From: Candidatus Parcubacteria bacterium | GTDB lineage: Bacteria > Patescibacteriota > Patescibacteriia > Magasanikbacterales > UBA922 | Length of the DNA: 36,849 nucleotides | NCBI GenBank assembly: GCA_018646705.1 | Contig: JABGUG010000032.1 | Span: 1 to 36,849, forward strand | Reading direction: 5' to 3' | In this document: positions 15,850-24,656 of the stretch, one piece after another | Layout of the letters: each line of letters begins with the position of its first letter | Position numbering within the stretch: the first letter of the stretch is position 1 | The notes under the pieces: model-generated | What the model was told of the DNA's origin: nothing | Databases searched by the model: none | Seen by the model: only the letters and a program-made list of their open reading frames with translations | Position numbers and translations under genes: made by a program

Positions 15850-16284
15850 CTATTGAGTGATACCTGATGGTGTTGCGCTAACTGTACCTAAGGTAAAGTT
15901 ACCAGCACCAACTTCAAGTGTCGCGTTGATAACATAGTCTGTACCAGCTGAGGAATTATACGTATAGTATTCGGTAGTTCCAGGACCAGCAGGGACGAGA
16001 CCCATGTAAGGACTAGCACATCCAGAAGCAGCAAAACCAGCTGAATTTAAACAAGTGTAACTACCTGTACCAAGATTAACAGCAGCAGTAGTAGTTGGGT
16101 ATGAATTGTTATCAGTATAATACAACTCAAGAGCTGTTTGAACTTGTTTAACATCGGATAAACGTTTTGAGTCATTTGCTTTCTTACGTGCAGAACCAAG
16201 AGCAACTACTGCAAGTGTAGATAGCAAACCAATGATCGCAATAACGACCAAAAGCTCAATTAATGTAAAGCCTTTTTTATTCAT
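15850..16284 (-). CDS. Type IV pilin-like prepilin
   Basis: This is a prepilin with the class III signal MNKKG-FTLIELLVVIAIIG: cleavage after Gly, then Phe+1 and Glu+5, then one long hydrophobic helix. I chose the ATG at 16284 (144 aa) because AAGGGGGTGA, a near-perfect Shine-Dalgarno, sits at proper spacing; the track start (GTG at 16293) lies inside that site. The globular part has two Cys (YTCLNS, SGCAS) that may form a disulfide, and it matches the short pseudopilin/major pilin size. It is a likely substrate of the adjacent prepilin peptidase. Confidence 0.92.
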   Translation of the reverse strand: MNKKGFTLIELLVVIAIIGLLSTLAVVALGSARKKANDSKRLSDVKQVQTALELYYTDNNSYPTTTAAVNLGTGSYTCLNSAGFAASGCASPYMGLVPAGPGTTEYYTYNSSAGTDYVINATLEVGAGNFTLGTVSATPSGITQ

Positions 16285-16326
16285 TGTTCTCACCCCCTTC
16301 CTTATGGAAGATAATTGTTAATAAAT

Positions 16327-16707
16327 TTATAACTTTAGTACTTTTTTCACTTTATCCACCGTCTCTGATGGTTTAAAGTGAGCTTTGATAAGATAATCCA
16401 CAGCACCCATCTCAAGCCCCTTTTCTACGTCATCTTTTTGACCAAGATTGGTAAGTAAAATTACTGGAATATCTTTTACACTGTCTTCTTTTTTCAAATT
16501 TTCCAAAACCGTAAAACCATCCATCTTTGGCAAGAGGATATCCAAAAGAATAATATCTGGATTCTTCTTCTTGGCTGCTTCAAAACCTGCTTCACCATCT
16601 GTGGCCACAGATACTTTGAACTTTTCCATCTCAAACTTGGTTTTGTATATATTTGCCAAAAAAGTATCATCCTCCACTAGAAGCACATGAATTTCTTTGC
16701 TTGTCAT
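16327..16707 (-). CDS. Single-domain CheY-like response regulator
   Basis: This 126-aa receiver domain has no output domain. Acidic pocket Asp13/Asp14 (VEDDTF), phospho-acceptor Asp56 (LLDILLPKMDG), Thr86 (VILLTN) and Lys108 (LIKAHF) are all present. Such stand-alone receivers often act by protein contact, for example on pilus motors. It lies between pilM and the pilin gene, which suggests control of the pilus. A cognate kinase could be the one at 9542, but nothing in the sequence proves the pairing. Confidence 0.9.
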   Translation of the reverse strand: MTSKEIHVLLVEDDTFLANIYKTKFEMEKFKVSVATDGEAGFEAAKKKNPDIILLDILLPKMDGFTVLENLKKEDSVKDIPVILLTNLGQKDDVEKGLEMGAVDYLIKAHFKPSETVDKVKKVLKL

Positions 16708-16734
16708 ATGACTATTATGATTATTAACTTACCT

Positions 16735-16740
16735 ATTATA
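16735..16740 (-). promoter_or_regulatory. Likely -10 of the response regulator/pilin unit
   Basis: On the minus strand TATAAT lies about 28 bp before the response-regulator ATG. The -35 region is poor, so this is tentative. Confidence 0.35.
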
Positions 16741-16787
16741 GCAAATAAACCTCAAATACCCTAAAGTACCTGTGGATAGTAGTGAAC

Positions 16788-17930
16788 TCAAAAATTTCGT
16801 AAAGCAAGACCAATACTCACTGCCATACGAGGCCCTATTTCGTCCAAAACACTCTTGAGACCATCTTGATAAATCACTCTGGCCCATGGATCTCCTACAA
16901 AAACTTTCAATGGAAACTCTTGTTCAATATAAGTACCAATTGGTGGAAAAAGACCAGATCCACCAGTAAGAACAATCTTTTCAGGACGTTTGCCCTCATT
17001 ACCACTCTGTCGTAAATAAAGATCAAAACTATATTGAATTTCTTTTGCAATAGGATCAAGTAATGACATAAATAGACCAGTTGAAACATCAGAAGATGAC
17101 AAGTCACGTTTGACTTGTTTTACCTTGTCCACCTCAATCCCAAGCTGATTACTCAAAATCTTATCAAAATTATTACCTCCAATTTGGAGACTTCTGTGTG
17201 TCATAGGAACACCACCATCTATAATAAAGAAATTTGTCCTCTCTGCTCCAATATCAACCATCATAGACACAGTACTATCACGACCCACAAGAGAACGAGC
17301 TAGAGCAAAAGCCTCTGTCTCTAACTCTTCGAGCTGTAACCCTGCACGCTGAAATATGGCCGTATAAAATGCCACAAGCGCTTTTGGGGCGGCAGTAACA
17401 AGTAAAGTAATATATTTTTTCTCTTTTTCTGAATCATTCCCCACTTTTTGATGGACAATTTGCATTTCCTCTATAGGCCTACTAATCATTTTTTCAACTT
17501 CAGCACGAACAATCTTAGGGATTTCTTTGTCATCTACTTTTGGTAAATTGAGAATTGCATGAAATACGTGTGATACAGGTAGACTAGACGTGGCCCGACG
17601 AGACTGAACCTTTGCCTCTTTTAGAAGTGTTTTCAATAATTCAGCATATTCATCAACACGAGAATCTTTCATAATGAGCTCTTGAACTGAAGTTGGTACT
17701 TCTTTGTCTTTTCTCTTTTTCTCATTTTCATATTTTATATCACCTTCGTGCAATAAATCATTTACATCCTTCTCTTGATTAGCATGAAGATGTATATCCA
17801 AATCTTTATCCAAAATACCATACGTCCACAATTGTGGACGTCCTTTTGTTTTTTTGAGTTCAATAAGTTTGATGCCATGTGCACCAATATCTACCCCAAG
17901 ATAAGATTCTGATTTTGAGAATAAGCTCAT
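16788..17930 (-). CDS. pilM: Type IV pilus assembly protein PilM
   Basis: PilM is the actin-like inner-membrane platform protein that links PilN/PilO to the cytoplasmic motor. At 380 aa it shows the ATPase-fold elements YLGVDIGAHGIKLIEL at the N-terminus, MMVDIGAERTNFFIIDGG mid-protein and IVLTGGSGLFPPIGTYIE near the C-terminus. An acidic, Lys-rich insertion (about residues 45-80) is unusual and may be a loop. No pilN, pilO, pilB or pilC lies in the window. Confidence 0.93.
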   Translation of the reverse strand: MSLFSKSESYLGVDIGAHGIKLIELKKTKGRPQLWTYGILDKDLDIHLHANQEKDVNDLLHEGDIKYENEKKRKDKEVPTSVQELIMKDSRVDEYAELLKTLLKEAKVQSRRATSSLPVSHVFHAILNLPKVDDKEIPKIVRAEVEKMISRPIEEMQIVHQKVGNDSEKEKKYITLLVTAAPKALVAFYTAIFQRAGLQLEELETEAFALARSLVGRDSTVSMMVDIGAERTNFFIIDGGVPMTHRSLQIGGNNFDKILSNQLGIEVDKVKQVKRDLSSSDVSTGLFMSLLDPIAKEIQYSFDLYLRQSGNEGKRPEKIVLTGGSGLFPPIGTYIEQEFPLKVFVGDPWARVIYQDGLKSVLDEIGPRMAVSIGLALRNF

Positions 17931-17987
17931 ATGAAAAGATTATATCATATTTCAAATTTTGATGCCATAACAAAAGTAAAAATTGAC

Positions 17988-18899
17988 CTATTTCACACTC
18001 ACATTAATATCGTATGGTGTCATTTCAAGTAATACATCCCCTTGCAAATCTGTTCTCCAAATCGTACTCGACACACGCTCTAGTCGTCTCAAAACACGTC
18101 GTGACGGGTGTCCAAACTTATTATCTAACCCACATGAAGCTATAGCATGCTCTGGACTTGTAGCAGCAATGAATTCCTGAATTGATGAACTATCGCTCCC
18201 ATGATGTCCAAGTTTTAAAACATCAATATCTAGCTGGTCTTCGTAAATAGAAATAAGATATTCTTCCACGTGCTCTTCTGCATCTCCAGTTAATAATATT
18301 GAAGATTCTCCATAAACTAATTTAAATACAACTGAAGTGTCATTTGTATTTGTCTCACCATCATAGCCTGGTATACCAGAGTCTTCTGCAATAGAGTGAT
18401 CTGGATATAAAAAATGTAGGGTTGTTGATGAAATATTCCATACATCTTCTTTTTCTATTTCAAAATATGCAGCCCCCTCATTTTCCTTTGCCCACCAAAA
18501 TGATTGCCACATGGAATCATACTCTTTTTTCATTCCATTGTGGATTATATTTTTTACCTCAAATCTACCCAAAACTTCCTGACACCCACCATAATGATCG
18601 AAATCTGGATGTGTAATCATAAGATAATCAATATCACGATCATAATACGGCATCACCCTACCGAGTGCTTCTAAAATTTTCCCGTCTTCTGCACAATCCA
18701 CAAGCATTTGCTCACCATTTGGAAATTCTATAAATGTTGCGTCCCCCTGGCCTATGTCGAGGAAGGTTATCCTAAGCATATCATTGTTTTGAATTATATC
18801 ATTAGAAATATCTTCTGACACCTTATTATGTTTTATAAAGAACAACATTCCTGCCACAATTATAATAATTAACAAAAGAGTAATTTGTAATTTTTTCAT
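17988..18899 (-). CDS. ComEC-type metallo-beta-lactamase-fold hydrolase, anchored
   Basis: This 303-aa protein matches the C-terminal hydrolase domain of ComEC/Rec2. An N-terminal membrane anchor (about 5-22) is followed by ITFLDIGQGDATFIEFP, the metal-site motif THPDFDHYGG (His97, Asp101, His102), LLTGDAEEHVEEYL and KLGHHGSDSS. In ComEC this domain is thought to degrade the non-transported DNA strand. Here it is a separate gene just downstream of the comEC membrane gene, with its own anchor that would place the enzyme outside the membrane. Confidence 0.88.
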   Translation of the reverse strand: MKKLQITLLLIIIIVAGMLFFIKHNKVSEDISNDIIQNNDMLRITFLDIGQGDATFIEFPNGEQMLVDCAEDGKILEALGRVMPYYDRDIDYLMITHPDFDHYGGCQEVLGRFEVKNIIHNGMKKEYDSMWQSFWWAKENEGAAYFEIEKEDVWNISSTTLHFLYPDHSIAEDSGIPGYDGETNTNDTSVVFKLVYGESSILLTGDAEEHVEEYLISIYEDQLDIDVLKLGHHGSDSSSIQEFIAATSPEHAIASCGLDNKFGHPSRRVLRRLERVSSTIWRTDLQGDVLLEMTPYDINVSVK

Positions 18900-18902
18900 A
18901 GA

Positions 18903-18995
18903 AATTAGTTTTAAAGTTTATAAAGTTAAAAAGTTTATAAAGAATTATATAAACGATACTTTCTAACTTTATGAACCTTTAGACTTTCTAACTAC
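18903..18995. repeat. AT-rich repeat cluster (ATAAAGTT family)
   Basis: The spacer between the comEC gene and its hydrolase holds AAAGTTTATAAAGTT twice, followed by inverted ACTTTCTAACTTTATGAAC-type copies that run into the comEC stop region. It is the densest copy of this family in the window. Confidence 0.6.
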
Positions 18996-20531
18996 GACAA
19001 AAATCATTACTACATATAAAACAAACATCACCCAGATAGGAAAACTAACATCTGCCGCTGCAAAACGTAAATTTGCAAACCATCTAACTATTATTACTAT
19101 GTATTCCATCCCAATCCATGCTATCCATGACATTATTATTGCGAGCGGTTTGAAAACAAAGCTTATGACAACAGTAAAAAATCCAATGGCCATAATCCAT
19201 GGTAAAATCCACAGGATTAATATATTTACAACTGGTGCGACAATGGAGAGACGCCCAAATTGATACAAGATAAGAGGAAGAGTAGCAGCAATTGCAGCAA
19301 GCGTGGTTACTAGAGATTCTTTCATACCAAAAGCTTCTGGTAATTTTATAAAAGGTCTCTCTATTACTGGAACTAGGTACACTAGGCCAAGTGTAGAAAT
19401 AAAAGAAAGCTGAAATCCCGCATCCCACATAAGAATATATGGATTTTGTAAACTCATTATCACAGCAGTGAGCATCATCACATTACCAACTTTTGAAGCT
19501 CTACCAACTTGCTTTGCTAGTAATACAATAATTCCCATAATACCCGCACGTACTACACTAGCACTTGCTCCTGCAAAAATAACAAAAACAGCAATACCAA
19601 TAACAATAATCCAAAATGCTTTTTTACGCGGAATATATAAGTGTGTACACATAGTTATCAAAATCGTTGCAATGATCGTAATGTTATATCCAGAGATTGC
19701 AACAATGTGTGTTACACCCGTTCGTGAAAACAATTCATTCAACTCCCCTAAACCCCCGCGATAACCATATAATAATCCTGCCATAAAACTTGCGTAAGGT
19801 TCATGCCATATTATATTGATACGCTCAGCCACAACTTGCTTTACTCCAAAAACGCTGCGCAAAAATCTACTTCCCTCTCCATACCCAATCTTTTTTATTT
19901 TTGCTTCCTGACATATAACAAAAACTCTATACCTTGCCAAATATTTATCATACCGAAAATCTTCGACTGGCTCAGGTGCGCGCAAACTACAATTCAATTC
20001 CAATTTATCACCATACGCGTATCGCGGATATAATTGTGATTTGAAATATATTTTGCCATGGATTTTATTGCTGTCATGCTGTGCAGACGCAAAATATTGC
20101 GTCTCTACATGTGCATTATTCCTCTGCTGTACAGACGCAATATTTTGCGTCTCAACAATATACCGCACCCCATCCAATCGCACATCCGGCTCGCTCGATA
20201 CATATCCCACAACTTTCATCCTCTGCCCTGCATAATGCACAATATTTTTTTCACTATCCTGCGGAATTGCAATTATATATCGAAAAAATCCTAATACTAA
20301 AAATAAGATACATAATAATACAAAACGAAATATTTTATTTTTCCAATATATCCAAATAAATATTCCTAAAACTAAAACACTAATTCCTAAATACAAAAAA
20401 TCTATATGGAAATCAGAAACAGAAATAATTCCAATACCTAACAAAAAACAAAAGCAGAATATAAAAAATACTCTACTTCTTGATTCTATAAATTGTTTTA
20501 ATCCCACACCCCGTTTAGGGGGTTTTATCAT
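18969..20531 (-). CDS. comEC: ComEC/Rec2 membrane channel (DUF4131 and Competence domains only)
   Basis: ComEC forms the inner-membrane channel for DNA uptake. This 520-aa protein has an N-terminal DUF4131-like part with an OB-like region (about 95-215) and the polytopic Competence domain (VTHIVAISGYNITII, FAGASASVVRAGIMG, LQNPYILMWDAGFQLSF), but lacks the C-terminal hydrolase, which is the next gene. Residues about 126-152 contain VETQNIASVQ and VETQYFASAQ, the translation of two palindromic DNA repeats inserted in frame. Its ATG overlaps the leuS TGA (ATGA), so translation is coupled. Confidence 0.92.
   Translation of the reverse strand: MIKPPKRGVGLKQFIESRSRVFFIFCFCFLLGIGIISVSDFHIDFLYLGISVLVLGIFIWIYWKNKIFRFVLLCILFLVLGFFRYIIAIPQDSEKNIVHYAGQRMKVVGYVSSEPDVRLDGVRYIVETQNIASVQQRNNAHVETQYFASAQHDSNKIHGKIYFKSQLYPRYAYGDKLELNCSLRAPEPVEDFRYDKYLARYRVFVICQEAKIKKIGYGEGSRFLRSVFGVKQVVAERINIIWHEPYASFMAGLLYGYRGGLGELNELFSRTGVTHIVAISGYNITIIATILITMCTHLYIPRKKAFWIIVIGIAVFVIFAGASASVVRAGIMGIIVLLAKQVGRASKVGNVMMLTAVIMSLQNPYILMWDAGFQLSFISTLGLVYLVPVIERPFIKLPEAFGMKESLVTTLAAIAATLPLILYQFGRLSIVAPVVNILILWILPWIMAIGFFTVVISFVFKPLAIIMSWIAWIGMEYIVIIVRWFANLRFAAADVSFPIWVMFVLYVVMIFVVVRKSKGS
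20083..20108. repeat. Palindromic repeat copy 2 in comEC
   Basis: CAGACGCAAAATATTGCGTC followed by TCTAC: arms GACGCAA/TTGCGTC. It is nearly identical to the copy at 20132, including the preceding GCTGT. Confidence 0.8.
20132..20156. repeat. Palindromic repeat copy 1 in comEC
   Basis: CAGACGCAATATTTTGCGTC followed by TCAAC. It lies 48 bp from the other copy, in the same orientation, and encodes the TQNIASVQ peptide on the minus strand. Confidence 0.8.
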
Positions 20532-23506
20532 ACTACAATACTGACCAATTTACCCTTCACATAAATAACTTTCTTTGGTTCTTTTCCTTCGAGCCATTTT
20601 TGAACCTTATCTGAATCCAATACTAACTTCTTGATTTCTTCTTCACTAATATCTACTGCAACTTGGAATTCATCACGCACCTTACCATTCACTTGAGCAA
20701 CTACTGTAATGACATCATCGATAATCAATTCTGGATCGTATTTTGGCCATTTAATTGTAGAGATACTTTCTTTATTCCCCAAAGAGTTCCACAACTCTTC
20801 GGCTATATGTGGAGCAAAAGGTGAAATTAATTTTATAAGTACTGCATATCCTGCTTTAGAAATTTTTTCTTCTTTTGTCAGCGTATTAGTAAATTCCATA
20901 AGTGTTGAGATGGCAGTGTTAAACTTCATCTCTTCAATATCTTTTCCTACTTTTTTAATTGTCTGATGTACAAGAGTTGTTAAACTATTATTCTCTGATT
21001 CTACCTCTATTACTTTTTCCTGCAATTTCCAAACTTTATCCAAAAATCTTTTTGTTCCAACCACACCCTTTGTACTCCAAGCACATGGTTGATCAAATGG
21101 TCCCATAAACATCTCGTAAACCCTCATAGCATCAGCACCAAACTCTCCCACTATATCATCAGGATTTACCACATTATCCCAACGCTTACTCATCTTTCTA
21201 CCATCTTCTGCCAAGATGAGACCAACGTGTTGTAATTTTGTAAATGGCTCATCATTACTTACTACGCCGATATCATACAAAAACTTATGCCAAAAACGCG
21301 CATAAATAAGATGGCGCGTAGCATGCTCAGCCCCACCTACATACAAATCTACCGGTGACCAATATTTTTCTTTTTCTCTGTCAACCAAAGCTTTATCATT
21401 ATGTGGATCTTCATAACGAAGATAATACCAACAAGAACCCGCCCACTGAGGCATGGTATTGGTTTCACGTTTTGCGGGACCTCCACATTTTGGACATTCA
21501 GTATTTACCCACTCATCAATATTTGCCAAAGGTGATTCCCCTGTTCCGCTTGGTTCATAATTTTCTACATTTGGTAATTCCAAAGGAAGCTGATCTTCTG
21601 GGACAGGAAACCATCCTGTATTAGCTAACATATTTTGAACCCCAACTTCTTTTTCTCCTGTAAAATGCCTCTCTTTAGGTTTTTCTAAATATAATTTTGC
21701 ATCCAAATGTTCTTTCAAATTTCTTAAATCATTTTCTGATATGGTTCCAAAATCCATATCCCCCAAAATAACAAATTCATCACTCAAACCTTTAATCTTT
21801 TCCCAATCAAAATTCCAATCACAACTTTTTTCTACCACTGGACGTTTTTTGTCAGGAAACTTTGGTGTTACTACTGGATCAACCAATAAAACTTTTGACA
21901 CTTTTGTTTTTAGACGTTCCAATAATTTATATGTAACAACACCTCCCAAACTATGAGATACAATTATTGTATTCTCATCAATTTCAAAATCAATATTATC
22001 TTCTATATATTTTACTTGAGCATCAATATTTGGCTCTTCTGTATTTGGCAAATCAGGACTACAAACTGTATTTCCCATACCTTCTAATTTCTCTTTCAAA
22101 TTTGGCCAAAAAACACTGTCACTTTGTGCAGTATAGCCATGAACAAATAAATAATTATATTTTTTATTTGCACAGCTTTCACACTTCACCAAAGGGATCG
22201 GCTCGCCCCAATAACGCTGACGAGAAAATACCCAATCACGAAGTTTGTAATTAACAACTCGTTTTCCCCATCCATTTTTTTCAATATGATCCATTATCTT
22301 CTCAGTAGCTTCATGAATATCCATACCATCCAAAAATTCGCTATTTATCATTACTCCTGTCTCTTCTTGAACCTGCTCTAACTTGGTAATTGGACTAGCG
22401 TCACCATCTTTACCAATAACTACGCGAATTATTTCTAAATCCTTGGCAACTGCAAATTCAAAATCTCGTAAATCATGTCCTGGAACACCTACTACAGCGC
22501 CCGTACCAACATTAGCCAAAACAAAATCACTAACATAGATTGGCATTTTTTTACCTGTCAAATGGTTAGTGGCATATAATCCTGTAAAAACACCTGTCTT
22601 TTGTCCACCTTCTGCAATCCTATCTATATCACTCTTTTTAAGAGCTTCCTCAATATATTTATCAATTTCATCTTTATCAAAAAATTTATCAAAGTTATTT
22701 TTTACAAATTCACTTTCAGGCGCAACAACAACAAAAGTTGCACCAAAATTCGTATCTGGACGAGTTGTAAAACAAATAATTTTTTCATCAAGGTTATCAA
22801 CATCATATTCAATATTAATCCCTTCTTTTCTACCTATCCAATGTCTTTGCATTTCTTTTATAGAATGTTCCCATTCTGGCAACTGGTCTAATCCTTCCAA
22901 AAGACGATCTGCATATTTTGTAATTCCCAAAACCCACTGACGCAAAGGCTTTTGCTCCACCTGTGTACCACAGCGTTCACAATTACCATCTTCCAAATCT
23001 TCATTAGCAAGACCTGTTTTACAAGATGGGCACCAGTTTATAGGTTCGTGAGATTCATAAGCCAAACCACGCTTAAACATTTGGATAAAAGCCCATTGTG
23101 TCCATTTGTAATAATCTGAATCAGTAGTATTTACTTCCCTATCCCAATCATAAGTAAACCCAAGCATTCCTAATTGTTTTTTGAAAATTTCTATATTTTT
23201 ATTTGTTCCTTCTCTCGGATGAACTTTATTTGCAATCGCATAATTTTCTGCTGGTAAACCAAAAGCATCCCAACCCATAGGGTGAAGTACATTAAAACCC
23301 TGCATCATTTTCATGCGAGCAATTACATCTGTAGCAATATATCCCTTTGGATGACCAACATGCAAACCAGATCCAGATGGATAAGGAAACATGTCCAAAA
23401 TATAAAACTTCTGTTTATCACCAGATTCAGTAGTTTGAAAAGTCTTATTGTCTTCCCAATATTTTTGCCATTTCTTTTCTATTTCTTGTGGTTCGTATTT
23501 TTTCAT
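20528..23506 (-). CDS. leuS: Leucyl-tRNA synthetase with inserted alpha/beta-hydrolase domain
   Basis: LeuRS charges tRNA-Leu. The 992-aa protein exceeds the usual 800-880. Class I motifs are HVGH (49-52) and KMSKR (771-775). A zinc-type ribbon (CPSC, CERC) lies at about 159-179. The CP1 editing domain (about 225-420) has TTRPDT and GTGAVVGVPGHDLRD with the conserved Asp. Catalytic-core RQRYWGEPIPLVKCESC is normally followed at once by VPxPExxLP; here about 185 residues (446-629) intervene, then FPVPEDQLPLELP resumes. The insert looks like a small RBBP9/YdeN-type serine hydrolase: FVHGYTAQ, nucleophile elbow VSHSLGG (Ser519), Asp583/585 and His614. It is translationally coupled to comEC. Confidence 0.96.
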   Translation of the reverse strand: MKKYEPQEIEKKWQKYWEDNKTFQTTESGDKQKFYILDMFPYPSGSGLHVGHPKGYIATDVIARMKMMQGFNVLHPMGWDAFGLPAENYAIANKVHPREGTNKNIEIFKKQLGMLGFTYDWDREVNTTDSDYYKWTQWAFIQMFKRGLAYESHEPINWCPSCKTGLANEDLEDGNCERCGTQVEQKPLRQWVLGITKYADRLLEGLDQLPEWEHSIKEMQRHWIGRKEGINIEYDVDNLDEKIICFTTRPDTNFGATFVVVAPESEFVKNNFDKFFDKDEIDKYIEEALKKSDIDRIAEGGQKTGVFTGLYATNHLTGKKMPIYVSDFVLANVGTGAVVGVPGHDLRDFEFAVAKDLEIIRVVIGKDGDASPITKLEQVQEETGVMINSEFLDGMDIHEATEKIMDHIEKNGWGKRVVNYKLRDWVFSRQRYWGEPIPLVKCESCANKKYNYLFVHGYTAQSDSVFWPNLKEKLEGMGNTVCSPDLPNTEEPNIDAQVKYIEDNIDFEIDENTIIVSHSLGGVVTYKLLERLKTKVSKVLLVDPVVTPKFPDKKRPVVEKSCDWNFDWEKIKGLSDEFVILGDMDFGTISENDLRNLKEHLDAKLYLEKPKERHFTGEKEVGVQNMLANTGWFPVPEDQLPLELPNVENYEPSGTGESPLANIDEWVNTECPKCGGPAKRETNTMPQWAGSCWYYLRYEDPHNDKALVDREKEKYWSPVDLYVGGAEHATRHLIYARFWHKFLYDIGVVSNDEPFTKLQHVGLILAEDGRKMSKRWDNVVNPDDIVGEFGADAMRVYEMFMGPFDQPCAWSTKGVVGTKRFLDKVWKLQEKVIEVESENNSLTTLVHQTIKKVGKDIEEMKFNTAISTLMEFTNTLTKEEKISKAGYAVLIKLISPFAPHIAEELWNSLGNKESISTIKWPKYDPELIIDDVITVVAQVNGKVRDEFQVAVDISEEEIKKLVLDSDKVQKWLEGKEPKKVIYVKGKLVSIVV
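21620..22171 (-). other. Alpha/beta-hydrolase domain inserted within leuS
   Basis: This segment codes for LeuRS residues about 446-629. It reads as a complete small hydrolase: strand plus FVHGYTAQSDSVFWPNLKEK, SPDLPNTEEP, IIVSHSLGGVVTYKLLERL, a VLLVDPV strand, FVILGDMDFGTISENDLRNL and the His of KERHF. Base composition and codon use look like the surrounding leuS, so it is not a recent insertion. Boundaries are estimated from where canonical LeuRS sequence stops and resumes. Confidence 0.85.
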
Positions 23507-23511
23507 AAAAA

Positions 23512-24294
23512 CTAACTAAATAATTTCATTATTTGTGGATGTAATAATTTGTTTGATGCGACAATATCTTGTCTTCCTCGTTGCCATTCATTCCCATCAC
23601 TGTCAGTTACGATTCCTCCAGCTTCTCGAACGATTAAGGCTGGTGCCAAATAATCATGATCAAGCCCAGCGTTTTGTACACACAAATCAATTCCGCCTGC
23701 AGCCATATGACACATTGATAACATAGTACCAAACTGATGAATCCATATGTTTGTATCTCGGTTCATTCTATCAAGAAAATGTTTATATTCCTCAATATGA
23801 GAACCGTATACTTCCCCTTTGTTTGGCATACGAGAAAAATTACCAATAGCCATATCAAAATCATTTTTCTCTCCAATTTTTATTGGCATTCCGTTTACTG
23901 TTGCACCGTGTCCATATTCTGCAAAAAATAATTGATTTCCAACAGGATTATACACCGCACCAAGTATTGTCTCACCATTTTGCACAAACGCAATAATAAT
24001 GCACCACATTGGTATACCTACTGCAAAATTTCTTGTCCCATCAATCGGATCAATCACCCATTCATATTCTGCACCAGGATTGATTGATTCTTCAAGCTCC
24101 TCACTCGTTATACCATGGTCTGGATATTCCTTATGGATTGCATTAACCAAAAATTCACTTGTTTTTATATCTGCTTCTGTCAAAAGATCAGCCAAGTGAC
24201 TTTTTACCTCAAAAGAAACGCCTTTTTCAAAATAGTCCTTTGCTAGCTCCCCTGCTTCTAAAATTGTCTCTTTCAAAAAATCTTTCATATACAT
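23512..24294 (-). CDS. Inositol monophosphatase family protein
   Basis: This 260-aa enzyme is of the FIG superfamily (IMPase/SuhB/CysQ). The metal ligands are seen as Glu65/Glu66 in GITSEE, Asp82 and Asp85 in WVIDPIDGTRNF, and the late Asp in GLDHDYLAPALIVREAGG. The substrate could be inositol phosphate, a sugar phosphate or PAP; sequence alone does not decide. It ends 5 bp before leuS starts, so it probably leads the leuS-comEC operon. Start may be either MYMKDF or the second Met. Confidence 0.9.
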   Translation of the reverse strand: MYMKDFLKETILEAGELAKDYFEKGVSFEVKSHLADLLTEADIKTSEFLVNAIHKEYPDHGITSEELEESINPGAEYEWVIDPIDGTRNFAVGIPMWCIIIAFVQNGETILGAVYNPVGNQLFFAEYGHGATVNGMPIKIGEKNDFDMAIGNFSRMPNKGEVYGSHIEEYKHFLDRMNRDTNIWIHQFGTMLSMCHMAAGGIDLCVQNAGLDHDYLAPALIVREAGGIVTDSDGNEWQRGRQDIVASNKLLHPQIMKLFS

Positions 24295-24345
24295 ACAGAT
24301 ATTTTAGCAAATTTAGCTAAAAAAGCAAGAATGAGGGTATTCATA

Positions 24346-24374
24346 TTGACTTTTTAGTCTATATAGTGTAGTAT
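24346..24374 (+). promoter_or_regulatory. Promoter of GC-rich cassette A
   Basis: TTGACT (24346-24351), a 17-bp spacer and TAGTAT (24369-24374). AT-rich like the host genome, it is followed within 30 bp by very GC-rich sequence. It resembles the promoter of cassette B. Confidence 0.8.
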
Positions 24375-24404
24375 ATTGCGGAATCGATTTTAAAGAGGTG
24401 CGCG

Positions 24405-24590
24405 ATGAGCGCGTTGATTTCCCGTTCGATCGAGAAGCTAGGCACGTTCGGAAATTCGATGACCGATCTCTCGGTCTTGCTGCGAGGTGCGCTCCACGAG
24501 AACCCCCTCGTTGACCAGCTGATCATGGGCCCAGTCGAGGGCCTTCGTGTCGCCAGAGATCTCATTACCTCTAGGCGACGGGCAATGTAG
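24405..24590 (+). CDS. Small protein of GC-rich cassette A, unknown
   Basis: A 61-aa ORF with AGAGGTG as ribosome site about 6 nt before the ATG. Codons favour G or C in the third position (for example ATC GAG AAG, CTC GTC GAC), quite unlike the flanking genes, which suggests transfer or special selection. The product is basic at the C-terminus (ITSRRRAM), with a hydrophobic middle (DLSVLLRGAL) but no clear membrane helix. I recognise no family. It is in the same position and of the same length class as the ORF of cassette B, with only weak peptide likeness (SIEKLG versus SLKKLG). Confidence 0.62.
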   Translation: MSALISRSIEKLGTFGNSMTDLSVLLRGALHENPLVDQLIMGPVEGLRVARDLITSRRRAM

Positions 24591-24656
24591 GCCCAACAAG
24601 CGCTCTACATGGGCGCATAGACCAAAAGGAGCGTCGAACGACACGGCACACATAAA

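Noticed and set aside
21620-22171. Hydrolase insert as an intein or a recent mobile insertion
   Set aside because: No intein splice motifs or homing nuclease are seen, flanking LeuRS residues are not duplicated, and composition matches the rest of leuS.
21355-22940. Plus-strand ORFs inside leuS, including those opposite the hydrolase insert
   Set aside because: Shadow frames; the minus-strand reading is continuous and matches LeuRS on both sides of the insert.
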